Shown here: in pieces, positions 25,864 to 35,547 of the stretch | Position numbering within the stretch: position 1 is the stretch's first letter | Layout of the letters: every line of letters starts with the position of its first letter | The notes under the pieces: model-generated | Seen by the model: the letters and a program-made list of their open reading frames with translations, nothing else | Database searches by the model: none | What the model was told of the DNA's origin: nothing | Program-made: the position numbers and the translations under genes | NCBI GenBank assembly: GCA_964526695.1 | Contig: CAZGJA010000058.1 | Span: forward strand, 1-64,000 | Direction: 5' to 3' | DNA: 64,000 bases | Source: JABWBH01 sp964526695 | GTDB taxonomy: Bacteria > Planctomycetota > Phycisphaerae > UBA1845

Positions 25864-27309
25864 ATGCCGACTTGGCTCGATTCAACGTGGGGGATCATCG
25901 GGTTTGTCGCGTGGCTGTTCCTTGCGGGGCTGGCTGCGGGGCACGCCATCATGTACAAGCGCGACCCGCGCAGCAGCGCCATCTGGGTGCTGCTGATCCT
26001 CCTGCTGCCCTACGCGGGTCCGTGGCTTTACTGGGTTCTGGGCATCAACCGGCTGGAGCGCCGCGTCGCGCGCCGGCTGGGCCGGCGCGGTCGCCCCTTC
26101 GACGCCTGCGATTTTCCGCGAACGCCGAACCCGCCGCAGGACGTGCGCCAAGCCGTCGGCCACCTCGCCCCGCTGCTGGCCGTTGCCGATCGCGTCACGC
26201 GCCTTCCTCTGCTGCCCGGCAACACCATCAAGTCGCTGCACAACGGCGAGCAGGCTTACCCGCGCATGCTGGATGCGATTCGCGGTGCGGAGAAGACCGT
26301 CACGCTCGTCAGTTACATCTTTGATCGCGACGAGGTGGGATTTGGGTTTGCCGACGCGCTGTCCGAGGCGGCGTCGCGCGGCGTGCGCGTGCACCTGCTG
26401 GTGGACGGCCTGGGGGCGCTGGGCAACTTGTCTCGAATGGGCCGGCATCTGCTGAAGACGAAGGTCGAGACCGCGGCGTTTTTTCCGCTGCGTTTCCCGT
26501 TCGGCCGGTTGAGAATCAACCTGCGCAACCACCGCAAGCTCCTCGTCGTGGACGGGCACGTCGGCTTCACCGGCGGCATGAACATCTCGCGGCGGCATCT
26601 CCTGTCGGATGAGAAGCCGGGGCGCTCCGAGGATCTGCATTTCGAAATCGCCGGCCCGGTCGTCAGCGAGCTGCAGCACGCATTCGTGGAAGACTGGGCG
26701 CTGGCCACCGACAAGGTGCTGGAGGGGGAGGAGTATTTCCCCGTCATCGGCCCCTGCGGATCGGCTTTGTGCCGCGGCATTTCCACCGGGCCGGACGAAG
26801 ACATGGACATGGTCCACTGCATCCTGCTGGCCGCCATCGCCGCGGCGAAGAGCGTCATCTACGTGGTCACGCCGTACTTTGTTCCGACGATGACGCTGAT
26901 CTCGGCGTTGACGCTGGCGGCGCTGCGCGGCGTGCGCGTGGTGGTGCTGTTGCCGTCGGAGGTGGATCATCGCTTTCTGCGCTGGGTGGCGGACGCTTAC
27001 CTGTGGCAGCTTCTGGAGCATGGCATCGAGGTGTATCGCCGTCCTCCGCCGTTCGTGCATACCAAGCTGGTCACGGTGGATGACACATGGGTGCTGCTCG
27101 GTTCCGCCAATCTCGACCGGCGCAGCTTTCGACTCAATTTCGAGTTCAACGTGGAAGCGTATGACGCGGCGCTGGCTCGGGAGTTGTCAGCATGGCTGGA
27201 GTCGCTGCTGCCCGGTTCCAGGCGGGTGACGCTGGAGGAGGTGGACTCGCGCTCCACGGCGCAGCGCTTGCGCGACGGGGCGTTCAAGTTGCTCTCGCCG
27301 CACTTGTGA
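25864..27309 (+). CDS. cls: Cardiolipin synthase (phospholipase D family)
   Basis: 481 residues, typical for Cls. Condenses two phosphatidylglycerols to cardiolipin at the inner membrane. Two N-terminal membrane spans (about 10-32 and 40-60: GIIGFVAWLFLAGLAAG; IWVLLILLLPYAGPWLYWVL) precede two PLD half-sites: H223-x-K225-x4-D230 (NHRKLLVVDG) and H399-x-K401-x4-D406 (VHTKLVTVDD), each followed by the GG/GSxN motif. All catalytic residues are present. Confidence 0.95.
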   Translation: MPTWLDSTWGIIGFVAWLFLAGLAAGHAIMYKRDPRSSAIWVLLILLLPYAGPWLYWVLGINRLERRVARRLGRRGRPFDACDFPRTPNPPQDVRQAVGHLAPLLAVADRVTRLPLLPGNTIKSLHNGEQAYPRMLDAIRGAEKTVTLVSYIFDRDEVGFGFADALSEAASRGVRVHLLVDGLGALGNLSRMGRHLLKTKVETAAFFPLRFPFGRLRINLRNHRKLLVVDGHVGFTGGMNISRRHLLSDEKPGRSEDLHFEIAGPVVSELQHAFVEDWALATDKVLEGEEYFPVIGPCGSALCRGISTGPDEDMDMVHCILLAAIAAAKSVIYVVTPYFVPTMTLISALTLAALRGVRVVVLLPSEVDHRFLRWVADAYLWQLLEHGIEVYRRPPPFVHTKLVTVDDTWVLLGSANLDRRSFRLNFEFNVEAYDAALARELSAWLESLLPGSRRVTLEEVDSRSTAQRLRDGAFKLLSPHL

Positions 27310-27422
27310 TGGGGATTCCGCTGAATGAACATGCGTCAGGAGGAAGCGACACGGGGTGGCAGGTCTCTCCGGCTCCCTGCGCAAGCCCCTGCGAGTGGAT
27401 CCTTGAGGATTGACATCCGCGC

Positions 27423-28109
27423 ATGACGCCGAACGAGAGAACGGGAGCCGATTCCGATGCCCACGAGACGTTCGACCAGCGCCGACGGCGGATGATCTAC
27501 GAGGACATCTACCGGCGCGGCGTGACGGATCCGCGCGTGCTCAAGGCCATGGACGAAGTCCCGCGCGAGCGGTTCCTTCCGCCGGAGTTGCGCGAGGCGG
27601 CGTACGAGGACCGCGCGCTGCCCATCGCCGGCGGACAGACGATCAGCCAGCCGTTCATCGTCGCGTACATGACCGAGCGGCTGGAGTTGACGCCGCAATC
27701 CCGCGTGCTCGAAATCGGCACGGGCACGGGTTACCAGACCGCCGTCCTCGCCCGCCTCGCCGCGCACGTCTGTTCCATCGAGCGGCTGGAGGGTCTCCAC
27801 CTTCAGGCCGCAGGGACGCTTGAAGCCCTGGGCGTCGGCAACGTCCGGCTTGTTCGTGGCGACGGATCGCTGGGCTGTCCCACGGAGGCGCCGTTCGATC
27901 GCATCCTCATCACCGCGGGCGCTCCTGAAGTTCCGCCCAGCCTGTTGCAGCAGTTGGCGGACGGCGGCGTGCTGGTCGCTCCCATCGGCGGCGAGGTCGA
28001 GCAGCGGATCGTCCATGTGCGCCGGCTCGGCGCGCGGACCGTCGAAACCACGCTGATTCCCGTGCGGTTCGTGCGGCTTATCGGAAGCGAAGGCTGGTCC
28101 GCGGACTGA
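27423..28109 (+). CDS. pcm: Protein-L-isoaspartate O-methyltransferase
   Basis: 228 residues. Methylates isoaspartyl residues in aged proteins with S-adenosylmethionine so they can be repaired. SAM-binding motif I VLEIGTGTGYQTAVLA at about residue 94, substrate motif GGQTISQPFIVAYM, motif III-like PFDRILITAGAPEVP and the C-terminal RFVRLIG typical of Pcm. The N-terminal 20 residues are variable; the ATG at 27489 (MIYEDI) would be a shorter alternative start. Confidence 0.95.
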   Translation: MTPNERTGADSDAHETFDQRRRRMIYEDIYRRGVTDPRVLKAMDEVPRERFLPPELREAAYEDRALPIAGGQTISQPFIVAYMTERLELTPQSRVLEIGTGTGYQTAVLARLAAHVCSIERLEGLHLQAAGTLEALGVGNVRLVRGDGSLGCPTEAPFDRILITAGAPEVPPSLLQQLADGGVLVAPIGGEVEQRIVHVRRLGARTVETTLIPVRFVRLIGSEGWSAD

Positions 28110-28411
28110 CAGATGCATGGCACTCTCAAGCCCGGCGCCGCGCGCGGCATGACGGGACAAACCGCCGCAAACCGCTGGAAACCAAGGCCAGGCCTCGCAA
28201 GGCGACACCCGGCGCCGGCGAGCGCCGGGCCTTACCGGACGTCGGCGCGCGCCAACGTCCGATCGTGCGGCGATTACCCCACAATCTTGTTCATGAAACC
28301 GCAAGCCCGCCCGCGCGAACGCCGATGAACCGGCACGATCGCTGACGGGGTCGCACACTTCCCTCCGCCACGATCACCGGTCTGCATTACTGATTGCGAA
28401 GCAGGGCACCG
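28110..28411. other. Intergenic stretch ahead of the chemotaxis cluster
   Basis: Contains two hairpins, at 28208-28229 (CCCGGCGCC and complement) and 28237-28260 (GGACGT and complement), which may end pcm transcription. CACAAT at 28280-28285 is the best -10-like sequence for the downstream operon, without a convincing -35. Confidence 0.5.
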
Positions 28412-28852
28412 ATGTTCCGGATCACCGACACATCCTCGGGGTTCCGCGTTCAGATGTCGTCGCGCCTCGATCTCATCGATCGCGCGGACGAGCTTCTGAC
28501 GCAGCGCCTCCTCAGCTCCACGTCGAACCTCGACGCGTTCGCCGTCCGCATCCTGCTTCGAGAAGCGCTGCTCAACGCCGTCATGCACGGCGGGCGGCAA
28601 GGCGAGGACAGCGCGATCGACCTCGACGTGGAGTTCGACGCGGACGGGCTGACGCTGACGGTTGCGGATCGCGGACCGGGCTTTGACTGGCGGCGGCGGC
28701 TCGATCGCCTCGACGTGCTCGCCGACGGCGGACGCGGCATCCCGCTGATGGGGATCTACGCGGACGACATGCAATACGACGAAGGCGGCAATCGCCTCAC
28801 GCTGCGCAAACGAGCCGTCCTCAAGGACGCCAAGACACTGCAACGAACCTGA
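28412..28852 (+). CDS. Anti-sigma regulatory factor-type ATPase (RsbW-like)
   Basis: 146 residues from ATG 28412; an in-frame TTG at 28394 is less likely. GHKL-type histidine-kinase-like ATPase of the RsbW/SpoIIAB class: N box REALLNAVMHGG, G1 ADRGPGFDW, G2 DGGRGIPLM. In known systems such proteins bind a sigma factor or other partner and are released by an unphosphorylated STAS antagonist which they in turn phosphorylate. The next gene is exactly such a STAS protein, 17 bases downstream. No sigma factor is adjacent; the following genes are chemotaxis genes. Confidence 0.85.
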   Translation: MFRITDTSSGFRVQMSSRLDLIDRADELLTQRLLSSTSNLDAFAVRILLREALLNAVMHGGRQGEDSAIDLDVEFDADGLTLTVADRGPGFDWRRRLDRLDVLADGGRGIPLMGIYADDMQYDEGGNRLTLRKRAVLKDAKTLQRT

Positions 28853-28869
28853 TGGAGGATCTTTCGACA

Positions 28870-29169
28870 ATGGCGCAATCAACAGCAACCCAGGCTCCCG
28901 TGGTCCGTCCCGCGGGAACGATCACGGCTCTGAACGCGGACGAGTTCCGTGCCACGCTTCAGGAGCATCTCGCCGACGGCGCGAAGGACCTGACCATCGA
29001 CCTCAGCGACGTGGACCTGATCGACTCGCGCGGGCTGGCCGTCTTCGTGGTTTGTCATCAGACGCTGCTCGCCCGCGGAGGCACGCTCACGGTCCGAGGC
29101 GCGGACGCGAACCTGAAAGGCCTGTTCCGCGTCATCCGGCTCGACGAGCACTTCCGCGTCCTCGACTGA
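28870..29169 (+). CDS. STAS-domain anti-sigma factor antagonist
   Basis: 99 residues from ATG 28870, with GGAGG eleven bases upstream; an in-frame ATG at 28852 overlapping the previous stop would give 105. Single STAS domain of the RsbV/SpoIIAA type: TITALNADEFRATLQEHL, DLTIDLSDVDLIDSRGLAVF (the Ser in DSRG is the expected phosphorylation site), then GGTLTVRGADANLKGLFRVI. Expected partner of the ATPase upstream, forming a phosphorylation-controlled partner switch in the cytosol. Confidence 0.88.
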   Translation: MAQSTATQAPVVRPAGTITALNADEFRATLQEHLADGAKDLTIDLSDVDLIDSRGLAVFVVCHQTLLARGGTLTVRGADANLKGLFRVIRLDEHFRVLD

Positions 29170-29250
29170 CGAGGACGCCGATCCGGTCGGTCGGTGCAGC
29201 GCTGGGCAAACGTATGAACCTCTCAACCATCCACAGGCGGAGAATCAGCC

Positions 29251-32200
29251 GTGCTTTCGGATCAGAATGAGCTTATCGAATGTTTTGTCACTGAAGCCTC
29301 GGAAGGTCTGGACGGCATCGAGACCGACCTTCTAGCCATGGAGGCCGACGGCGCCAACATCAACGTCGAGCGCGTCAACAAGATCTTCCGCAGCATCCAC
29401 TCCATCAAGGGAACGGCCGGGTTCCTCGGGCTGACGGCGATCGGGGCGCTGTCGCACGAGATGGAGAACGTGTTGAACATGATCCGCAACCGCGAGCTGA
29501 CGCCGGGCGAGGCCGTCGTCGAGGCGCTCATCCGCGGGTCCGATCTGCTCCGCGGCATGGTGTCCGACCACAGCCGCTCCAACCAGGTGGACGTCTCCCA
29601 GCACGTCGCGGCGCTCAAGTCCGCCGTCAAGGGGCTGTCCTCCCCCGCGGAGACCGCAGCGCCGGATCGCGAAATCGACGTGCTCATGCCCACCGGCGGC
29701 GTCGCCTTCATGGGCGTCAGCGAGAAAGCGCTCCGCCAGCAGCAGGAGCGCAATTGCCACATCCACATCGTCGAGGCCGATCTCATCAACGACGTGGAGT
29801 CGAAAGGGCTTACGCCGGTTCAGTTCCTCCAGCGGGTGTATGCCTGCGCGGAGCTGATGGACAGTTACATCAGCACGTCGGGCGTGGGCACGCTGGACTC
29901 GAAGCTGCCGGCGGAGCTGCTCTTCCGCATGTTGCTCGCCTCCGAGCACGGCCCGGACGACCTGCACCTGGAGCTGGGGCTGCCCTCCGACCGCGTGCAT
30001 CCGATCGCCACGCCCGACCACGGACCGTGGGATTCAACAGGCGCATCGGCTCGCGAAGAGGCCCCGGTCACCCAGACGGCTCGCGCGATGGCGCAGGCCA
30101 CCGCACCGGAGGGCGGCGCGTCGTCCAAGATCGACGAGCCTGCGGATCCCGCCCGCGCCTCCGCCGCCCCCGTGCGGACGGACGCGACCCTGCGCGTCGG
30201 CGTGCGCATCCTCGACAACTTGATGACGCTCGCCGGCGAACTCGTACTCGCGCGGAACCAGCTCCTGCAGATCAGCGCCTCCAAAGGCCAGGCCGGCATC
30301 GATTCCGTCGCCAACCGCATTGACCAGGTGACCAGCGACTTGCAGGAAGCCATCATGCAGACGCGCATGCAGCCCGTCGGCACGGTCCTCGGGAAGTTCC
30401 AGCGCGTCGTCCGCGACCTCAGCAAGACGCTCAACAAGCAGTGCGACCTCTTCATCGAGGGCAACGAGGTCGAGCTGGACAAGACCATCATCGAGGCCAT
30501 CGGCGATCCGCTCACGCACCTCGTCCGCAACGCGCTCGATCACGGGCTGGAGAGGCCCGAACTCCGGGAGGCGAAAGGGAAGAAGCCCACCGGGCAGGTG
30601 CACATCCGCGCGTTTCATCAGGGCGGCAAAGTCAACATTACGATCAGCGACGACGGCGCCGGCATCGACGGTGAGAAGCTGAAGACCAAGGCCGTCCAAA
30701 AGAACGTCATCACCGCGGACCAGGCCCGGACGATGTCCGAGCGCGAGGCGATCCGGCTGATCTTCCACCCCGGATTCTCCATGGCGGAGAAGGTGACCGA
30801 GGTCAGCGGGCGCGGCGTCGGCATGGACGTGGTCCGCACCAACATCGAGAAACTCGGCGGGACCGTGGATGTGGAGACGCAGCTCGGCTCGGGCACAACC
30901 ATCGCCATCCGACTGCCGCTCACGCTGGCCATCATTCCGGCGCTCATCGTGTGGTGCAACGAGAAGAAGTACGCGCTTCCGCAGGTACACATCCATGAGC
31001 TGATTCGCGTCAAGGCCTCTGAAGTGCGCACGAAGATCCGCCGCATCAACGACGCGGAGTTGCTCCACGTGCGCGGCTCGCTCCTGCCGCTCGTGCGGCT
31101 CAGCACCGCTCTCGGCGTGCCGTCGCGATTCCGCGCCGGATACGATGGCCCCGCGGTGGACAACCACCGCCTCGCGCTGGCGGACCGACGCGACGACGGC
31201 GAGCCGCTCGCCGCCGACAACCGGCGCGACGGCGCTTCGGATCGGCGCGAGGACACCAATGAAGGCGCGCTGAACATCATCGTCGCCGAGGCGGGCGCGC
31301 TGCGCTACGGGCTGGTCGTGGACGGGCTTGACGACTCGCAGGAAATCGTGGTCAAGCCGCTGGGCCGCCACATGAAGCAGTGCACCTGCCTGGCCGGGGC
31401 GACCGTCCTCGGCGACGGCAAGGTGGCAATGATCCTCGATGTCACCGGCATCTCCCAGCACTGCGGTCTGAAAGCGCCGGACGACAAGCAGACCGACGCC
31501 GCCGAAGCCGCGACGGACGCCGATGACGCCTGCACCGCCCTGATGTTCCGCAACCACGAGACCGAGCATTTCGCCGTGCCCACGGCGCTGATCTCGCGCA
31601 TCGAGAACATCAAGGCCGAGCAGATCGACAGCGTCGGCGGGCGGGAGATTCTCCAGTACCGCGGTCGCTCCCTGCCGCTGCTGCGGCTGGATCAACACAT
31701 CAAGGCGAGGCCCAGCGAGGTGCAGGGCGCTTGCCATGTCGCCGTCTTCAACGTGGCCGACCACGAGGTGGGCCTGGTCATTCCGCACCTCGGCGACATC
31801 CGGGACATCAGCACGCACCTCGACACGTCGGCCTTCTGCGAGCCGGGCGTCTTCGGCTCGCTGATCGTGCAGGACGCCACCACGCGCGTCATCGACCTCA
31901 TCGCCATCACGCGCAGCGCGTACCCGGAGTGGTTCGCCGCCGCGGCGGCCTCCGCGGAAAGGTCCGCGGGCACCGGTGTCCGCATCGTGCTCGCCGAGGA
32001 TTCCGCCTTCTTCCGCGGTCAGGTGGCCGCGTTCCTGGAATCCGCCGGATTCGAGGTCGAGGCGTTCGACGACGGCGAGGGCGCCTGGGCGCGCCTGCAG
32101 AAGCTCAGCCCGCCCGTGGACCTGGTGCTCACGGACATCGAGATGCCGCGCGTCACGGGGCTGGAGCTGACCAGCCGCATCAAAGGGGATTCGCGCCTTC

Positions 32201-32400
32201 GCTCGATTCCCGTCTTCGCCCTCACCAGCCTCGCCGGCGACGCCAACATCAAGCGCGGGCGCGAGGCGGGCGTGGATGAATACCTCGTGAAGCTCGACCG
32301 AGAACTGTTGATCAGCGCGATTCAGAATCGACTGGGAAGCGCCGCCGGCTCTCGCGCGACCGCCGGCAGCGCCGCAGCCCTTGTGGGGAGATCGTCATGA
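29251..32400 (+). CDS. cheA: Chemotaxis histidine kinase CheA with two CheW-like domains and a C-terminal receiver
   Basis: 1049 residues, much longer than E. coli CheA (654). Start GTG 29251, with GGCGGAGA upstream. Order: HPt/P1 (1-105) with phospho-acceptor His50 in SIHSIKGTAGFLG; a region about 140-250 of unknown type; dimerisation helices (about 310-370, LMTLAGELVLARNQLLQ); GHKL kinase domain (about 370-560; HLVRNALDHG, DDGAGID, GRGVGMDVV); first CheW-like domain with an Asp/Arg-rich insert; second CheW-like domain (about 760-890); receiver (about 910-1035) with acceptor Asp in VLTDIEMP. The receiver could act as response regulator output or phosphate sink. Overlaps cheW by four bases. 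Confidence 0.95.
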   Translation: MLSDQNELIECFVTEASEGLDGIETDLLAMEADGANINVERVNKIFRSIHSIKGTAGFLGLTAIGALSHEMENVLNMIRNRELTPGEAVVEALIRGSDLLRGMVSDHSRSNQVDVSQHVAALKSAVKGLSSPAETAAPDREIDVLMPTGGVAFMGVSEKALRQQQERNCHIHIVEADLINDVESKGLTPVQFLQRVYACAELMDSYISTSGVGTLDSKLPAELLFRMLLASEHGPDDLHLELGLPSDRVHPIATPDHGPWDSTGASAREEAPVTQTARAMAQATAPEGGASSKIDEPADPARASAAPVRTDATLRVGVRILDNLMTLAGELVLARNQLLQISASKGQAGIDSVANRIDQVTSDLQEAIMQTRMQPVGTVLGKFQRVVRDLSKTLNKQCDLFIEGNEVELDKTIIEAIGDPLTHLVRNALDHGLERPELREAKGKKPTGQVHIRAFHQGGKVNITISDDGAGIDGEKLKTKAVQKNVITADQARTMSEREAIRLIFHPGFSMAEKVTEVSGRGVGMDVVRTNIEKLGGTVDVETQLGSGTTIAIRLPLTLAIIPALIVWCNEKKYALPQVHIHELIRVKASEVRTKIRRINDAELLHVRGSLLPLVRLSTALGVPSRFRAGYDGPAVDNHRLALADRRDDGEPLAADNRRDGASDRREDTNEGALNIIVAEAGALRYGLVVDGLDDSQEIVVKPLGRHMKQCTCLAGATVLGDGKVAMILDVTGISQHCGLKAPDDKQTDAAEAATDADDACTALMFRNHETEHFAVPTALISRIENIKAEQIDSVGGREILQYRGRSLPLLRLDQHIKARPSEVQGACHVAVFNVADHEVGLVIPHLGDIRDISTHLDTSAFCEPGVFGSLIVQDATTRVIDLIAITRSAYPEWFAAAAASAERSAGTGVRIVLAEDSAFFRGQVAAFLESAGFEVEAFDDGEGAWARLQKLSPPVDLVLTDIEMPRVTGLELTSRIKGDSRLRSIPVFALTSLAGDANIKRGREAGVDEYLVKLDRELLISAIQNRLGSAAGSRATAGSAAALVGRSS

Positions 32401-32903
32401 CCACGTGCATGGAACCCTCGTCGGCGACGCTGACCGAGGATCGAGAGATCGAACTGGTCACCTTCGCCATCGGCGACCGCATGTTCGGCGCGGACATCGC
32501 CGAGGTCTCGGAAATCAACCGCAACCTCGACATGGTTCCCGCGCCCAACGCGCCGCCCTGGGTGCGCGGCGTCATCAACCTCCGCGGCGAGGTCGTCAGC
32601 GTCGTGGACCTGCGCGTCCTGCTCGGCAAGCCGCCGGCCGAGATCACCCCGACCAGCCGCAACGTCCTGGTGTACTCGCGCGGCGAGCGCGTCGGGCTGC
32701 TCACCGACCGCGTCGGCGAAGTTGTCCGCTGCCGCACGCACGAGCTTGAAGACCCGCCGGCGAACCTCGCCGGCGCGGACGGACTGTTCGTCAAGGCGGT
32801 TTACAAGAACAAGGAGGAACTGCTCCTGATCCTCGACGGCGAGGATGCCCTCTCGCGCGATCGTGATGATTCGCCCGCCGACGGCACGGTCAACGCTCGA
32901 TAA
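32397..32903 (+). CDS. cheW: Chemotaxis adaptor CheW
   Basis: 168 residues. Links chemoreceptors to CheA in the signalling array. Core CheW motifs: ELVTFAIGDRMFGADIAEVSE, the loop VPAPNAPPWVRGVINLRGEVV and DLRVLLG, then RVGLLTDRVGEV. Starts with an ATGA overlap on cheA, so it is translationally coupled. The C-terminal 20 residues are an acidic/Arg-rich tail without structure prediction by eye. Confidence 0.95.
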   Translation: MTTCMEPSSATLTEDREIELVTFAIGDRMFGADIAEVSEINRNLDMVPAPNAPPWVRGVINLRGEVVSVVDLRVLLGKPPAEITPTSRNVLVYSRGERVGLLTDRVGEVVRCRTHELEDPPANLAGADGLFVKAVYKNKEELLLILDGEDALSRDRDDSPADGTVNAR

Positions 32904-32971
32904 CCCATGTCCAGGGGGCGCACTTTCCCCTGCTTTGAATTGTCCACAAATCTGAAAGGAACACGATCTCC

Positions 32972-35317
32972 ATGAAGCTGCGAACACGATTGACGCTGGC
33001 GTTTCTGGCCTGTGGCGTGATCCCCATGCTGGCCGCGGTGGTGGTGAGCTACCGCACGGCCGACAAGGGCATGAACTCCATTGAGAGCCGCAGTGAGCAG
33101 GAGTTTGAGAACCAGACTCAGAACATGCTCACCGCCGTTCGCTCACAGAAGAAAGCGCAGATCGAAAGCTACTTTAAGGACATCAAGCAGGTGATGACCG
33201 GCTTCGCGGAGAACGACATGGTGGTCAGCGCCATGCGCGACCTGAAAGGCGCTTACAAGCAGTTCCGCGAGGACAACGCAGTGACGCCGGAAGAGCTTGA
33301 GCGAATGAAGGGTGAATTGACGACCTACTACACGTCTGATTTCAGCGAGGCGTTCAAGAAACAGAATGACAACAAAGCGCCGGACGTGCAAAGCTACCTC
33401 GGCCAGTTGGACGAGGACTCCATCGCCTTGCAGTATAATTACATCAAGAAGAACCCCAATCCTGTCGGCTCCAAGCACAAATGGGATCGTGCCGACGATC
33501 AGTCCACGTACAGCGAACTTCACTCAAAGTACCACCCCGCCATGCGCGTCTATGTGGATCAGTTTGGGTTTTACGACATATTCCTTGTGGACCCCGAAAA
33601 CGGCGACATCTTCTACACCTGCTTCAAGGAAACCGACTTCACCACCTCGCTGGTCAACGGTCCCAACGCGCCCACCGGACTGGGCGACGCCTTTCGCAAG
33701 GCCATGACCCTCAAGAAGGGCGAGTTTGTCTTTGCCGACTTCCAACTCTATTGGCCATCCTACCAGGTGCCGGCGATGTTCATCGCCGCTCCCGTGTTTG
33801 ACGGCGAGGAGCGCATCGGCGTCGCCGCGTTCCAGTTGCCCGTGGATCGGATCAACCAGATCGCCACGTCACGCGAAGGGCTGGGCGAGACCGGCGAAAT
33901 CGTGCTCGTCGGATCTGATTACCAGATGCGCTGTGACTCGTTTCGTGATCCCAAGAACCACAGCGTGATCGCCTCATTCAGAGTTCCGGAAAGCGGGAAG
34001 GTCGACACGCCCGCAACCCACGCGGCATTTGAGAAGAGCGAAACCGGCTTCGCAACTATCACGGACTATGTGAAGAACGAATGCCTGATTGCCTTCGGGC
34101 CTATCGACATTCTCGGGACCAAATGGTGCATGAACGCCAAGATGGACACTTCCGAGGCGCTTGCCGCGGTCAAAGACCTTAAGGCGAGCGCTCACACTGC
34201 GGGTCAGTCGGTCATCAAATGGAGCGTCGGGCTGGCGATTGGGTTTGCCGTGCTCGTCGCGGTTGTCGGGATTGTCCTTTCCATGCGGCTGGCCAAACCC
34301 ATCGTGGCGGCGGCCAACTGCGTGAAGTCCATTGCCAACGGCGACCTGACCACCACATGCACGGCCAAGGCCAGCGGCGAGGTGGGCGATCTGATCCAAT
34401 CCATGAACGACATGAGTTCCAAGCTGCGCGACACGGTCCGTCAGATTCGCGAGAACTCGCAGACCGTCGCCAGCTCCTCGACCGAGCTGTCCGCCACCGC
34501 CACGCAGCTCGCCGCCGGCGCGGAGCAGACTACGTCTCAGTCCGCCACCGTGGCCGCCGCCGCCGAGGAAATGGCCATCAACATGAACAACATGGCCAGC
34601 GCCGCCGAGCAGATGTCCTCCGGCGTCAAGAACGTCTCCGCGGCGATAGAGGAAATGACGGCGAGCATCAACGAAATCTCCAAGAACACGGAGCGCGCCG
34701 CCACCGCCGCGGGCAGCGCCGCGAGCCTCGCCAACGTCAGCAACGACAAGGTCGCCCAGCTCGGCACGGCCGCCGACGAGATCGGCAAGGTGGTCACCGT
34801 CATCCAGGACATCGCGGAGCAGACCAACCTGCTGGCGCTGAACGCCACGATCGAGGCCGCCCGCGCCGGAGAGGCGGGCAAGGGCTTCGCCGTGGTCGCC
34901 AGCGAGGTCAAGGAACTCGCGCGGCAGACGGCCTCGGCGACCGAGGACATCGCCAAGCGCATCTCCGCGATTCAATCCACCACGACGGAATCGGTGAAGG
35001 CGATCGGCGAGATCGTCCAGGCCATCGCCAGCGTCAACGATGTGTCCGGCACCATCGCCGCGGCGATTGAAGAGCAGAGCGCGACCACCAAGGAGATCGC
35101 GCGCAACATGAGCCAGACGGCCACCGCCGCGGAGACCGTCTCCGTCGGCGTGGCGCAGTCCGCTTCGGCCAGCAAGGAAATCACGCGGAACATCTCCGGC
35201 GTGGATCAGTGCGCCAAGCAAACGGCCACCGGCGCCGGCGAAACCCAGCAGGCCGGACAGCGGTTGTCCGGGCTGTCGGAAGGACTCAACTCGCTGGTCG
35301 CGCAGTTCCAGGTGTAA
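32972..35317 (+). CDS. Methyl-accepting chemotaxis protein with large periplasmic sensor
   Basis: 781 residues. Membrane span 1 at about 7-27, periplasmic sensor about 37-411, span 2 about 413-436 (VGLAIGFAVLVAVVGIVLSM), HAMP (about 437-490), then the cytoplasmic coiled-coil hairpin with the tip EQTNLLALNATIEAARAGE. The sensor has the two-lobed look of a dCache domain (YDIFLVDPENGDIFYTCFKE then VFDGEERIGVAAFQLPVD, distal and proximal repeats); the ligand is unknown. It ends LVAQFQV with no pentapeptide tether for CheR. Its signalling half is closely related to that of the next gene. Confidence 0.94.
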   Translation: MKLRTRLTLAFLACGVIPMLAAVVVSYRTADKGMNSIESRSEQEFENQTQNMLTAVRSQKKAQIESYFKDIKQVMTGFAENDMVVSAMRDLKGAYKQFREDNAVTPEELERMKGELTTYYTSDFSEAFKKQNDNKAPDVQSYLGQLDEDSIALQYNYIKKNPNPVGSKHKWDRADDQSTYSELHSKYHPAMRVYVDQFGFYDIFLVDPENGDIFYTCFKETDFTTSLVNGPNAPTGLGDAFRKAMTLKKGEFVFADFQLYWPSYQVPAMFIAAPVFDGEERIGVAAFQLPVDRINQIATSREGLGETGEIVLVGSDYQMRCDSFRDPKNHSVIASFRVPESGKVDTPATHAAFEKSETGFATITDYVKNECLIAFGPIDILGTKWCMNAKMDTSEALAAVKDLKASAHTAGQSVIKWSVGLAIGFAVLVAVVGIVLSMRLAKPIVAAANCVKSIANGDLTTTCTAKASGEVGDLIQSMNDMSSKLRDTVRQIRENSQTVASSSTELSATATQLAAGAEQTTSQSATVAAAAEEMAINMNNMASAAEQMSSGVKNVSAAIEEMTASINEISKNTERAATAAGSAASLANVSNDKVAQLGTAADEIGKVVTVIQDIAEQTNLLALNATIEAARAGEAGKGFAVVASEVKELARQTASATEDIAKRISAIQSTTTESVKAIGEIVQAIASVNDVSGTIAAAIEEQSATTKEIARNMSQTATAAETVSVGVAQSASASKEITRNISGVDQCAKQTATGAGETQQAGQRLSGLSEGLNSLVAQFQV

Positions 35318-35430
35318 TGAACGCGGCACCGCGCATCGGCCCCGCAGCGCCTGGCGAGCGGCATGGAGCCGCGCTTGATTGAGAAGTTCGACCGGCGCGC
35401 CAGCGCGGCGGTTGACAGGGTTAACAAGTG

Positions 35431-35476
35431 TCGCGGACCGGTTCGCCGGCCCTTGGGGAGGCGGACCGGTCCGCGA
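35431..35476. repeat. Inverted repeat between the two chemoreceptor genes
   Basis: Perfect 11-bp arms, TCGCGGACCGG at 35431-35441 and its complement at 35466-35476, 24 bases apart; the right arm contains the palindrome CGGACCGGTCCG. It may end the first transcript or bind a regulator. The whole 230-base gap holds no gene. Confidence 0.65.
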
Positions 35477-35547
35477 AGGGGTGAAACAAGGGACATGCCG
35501 GCCGGCACTGGGGGCGCCGCGCCCGGCGGGGAATCGGGGAATATCAG

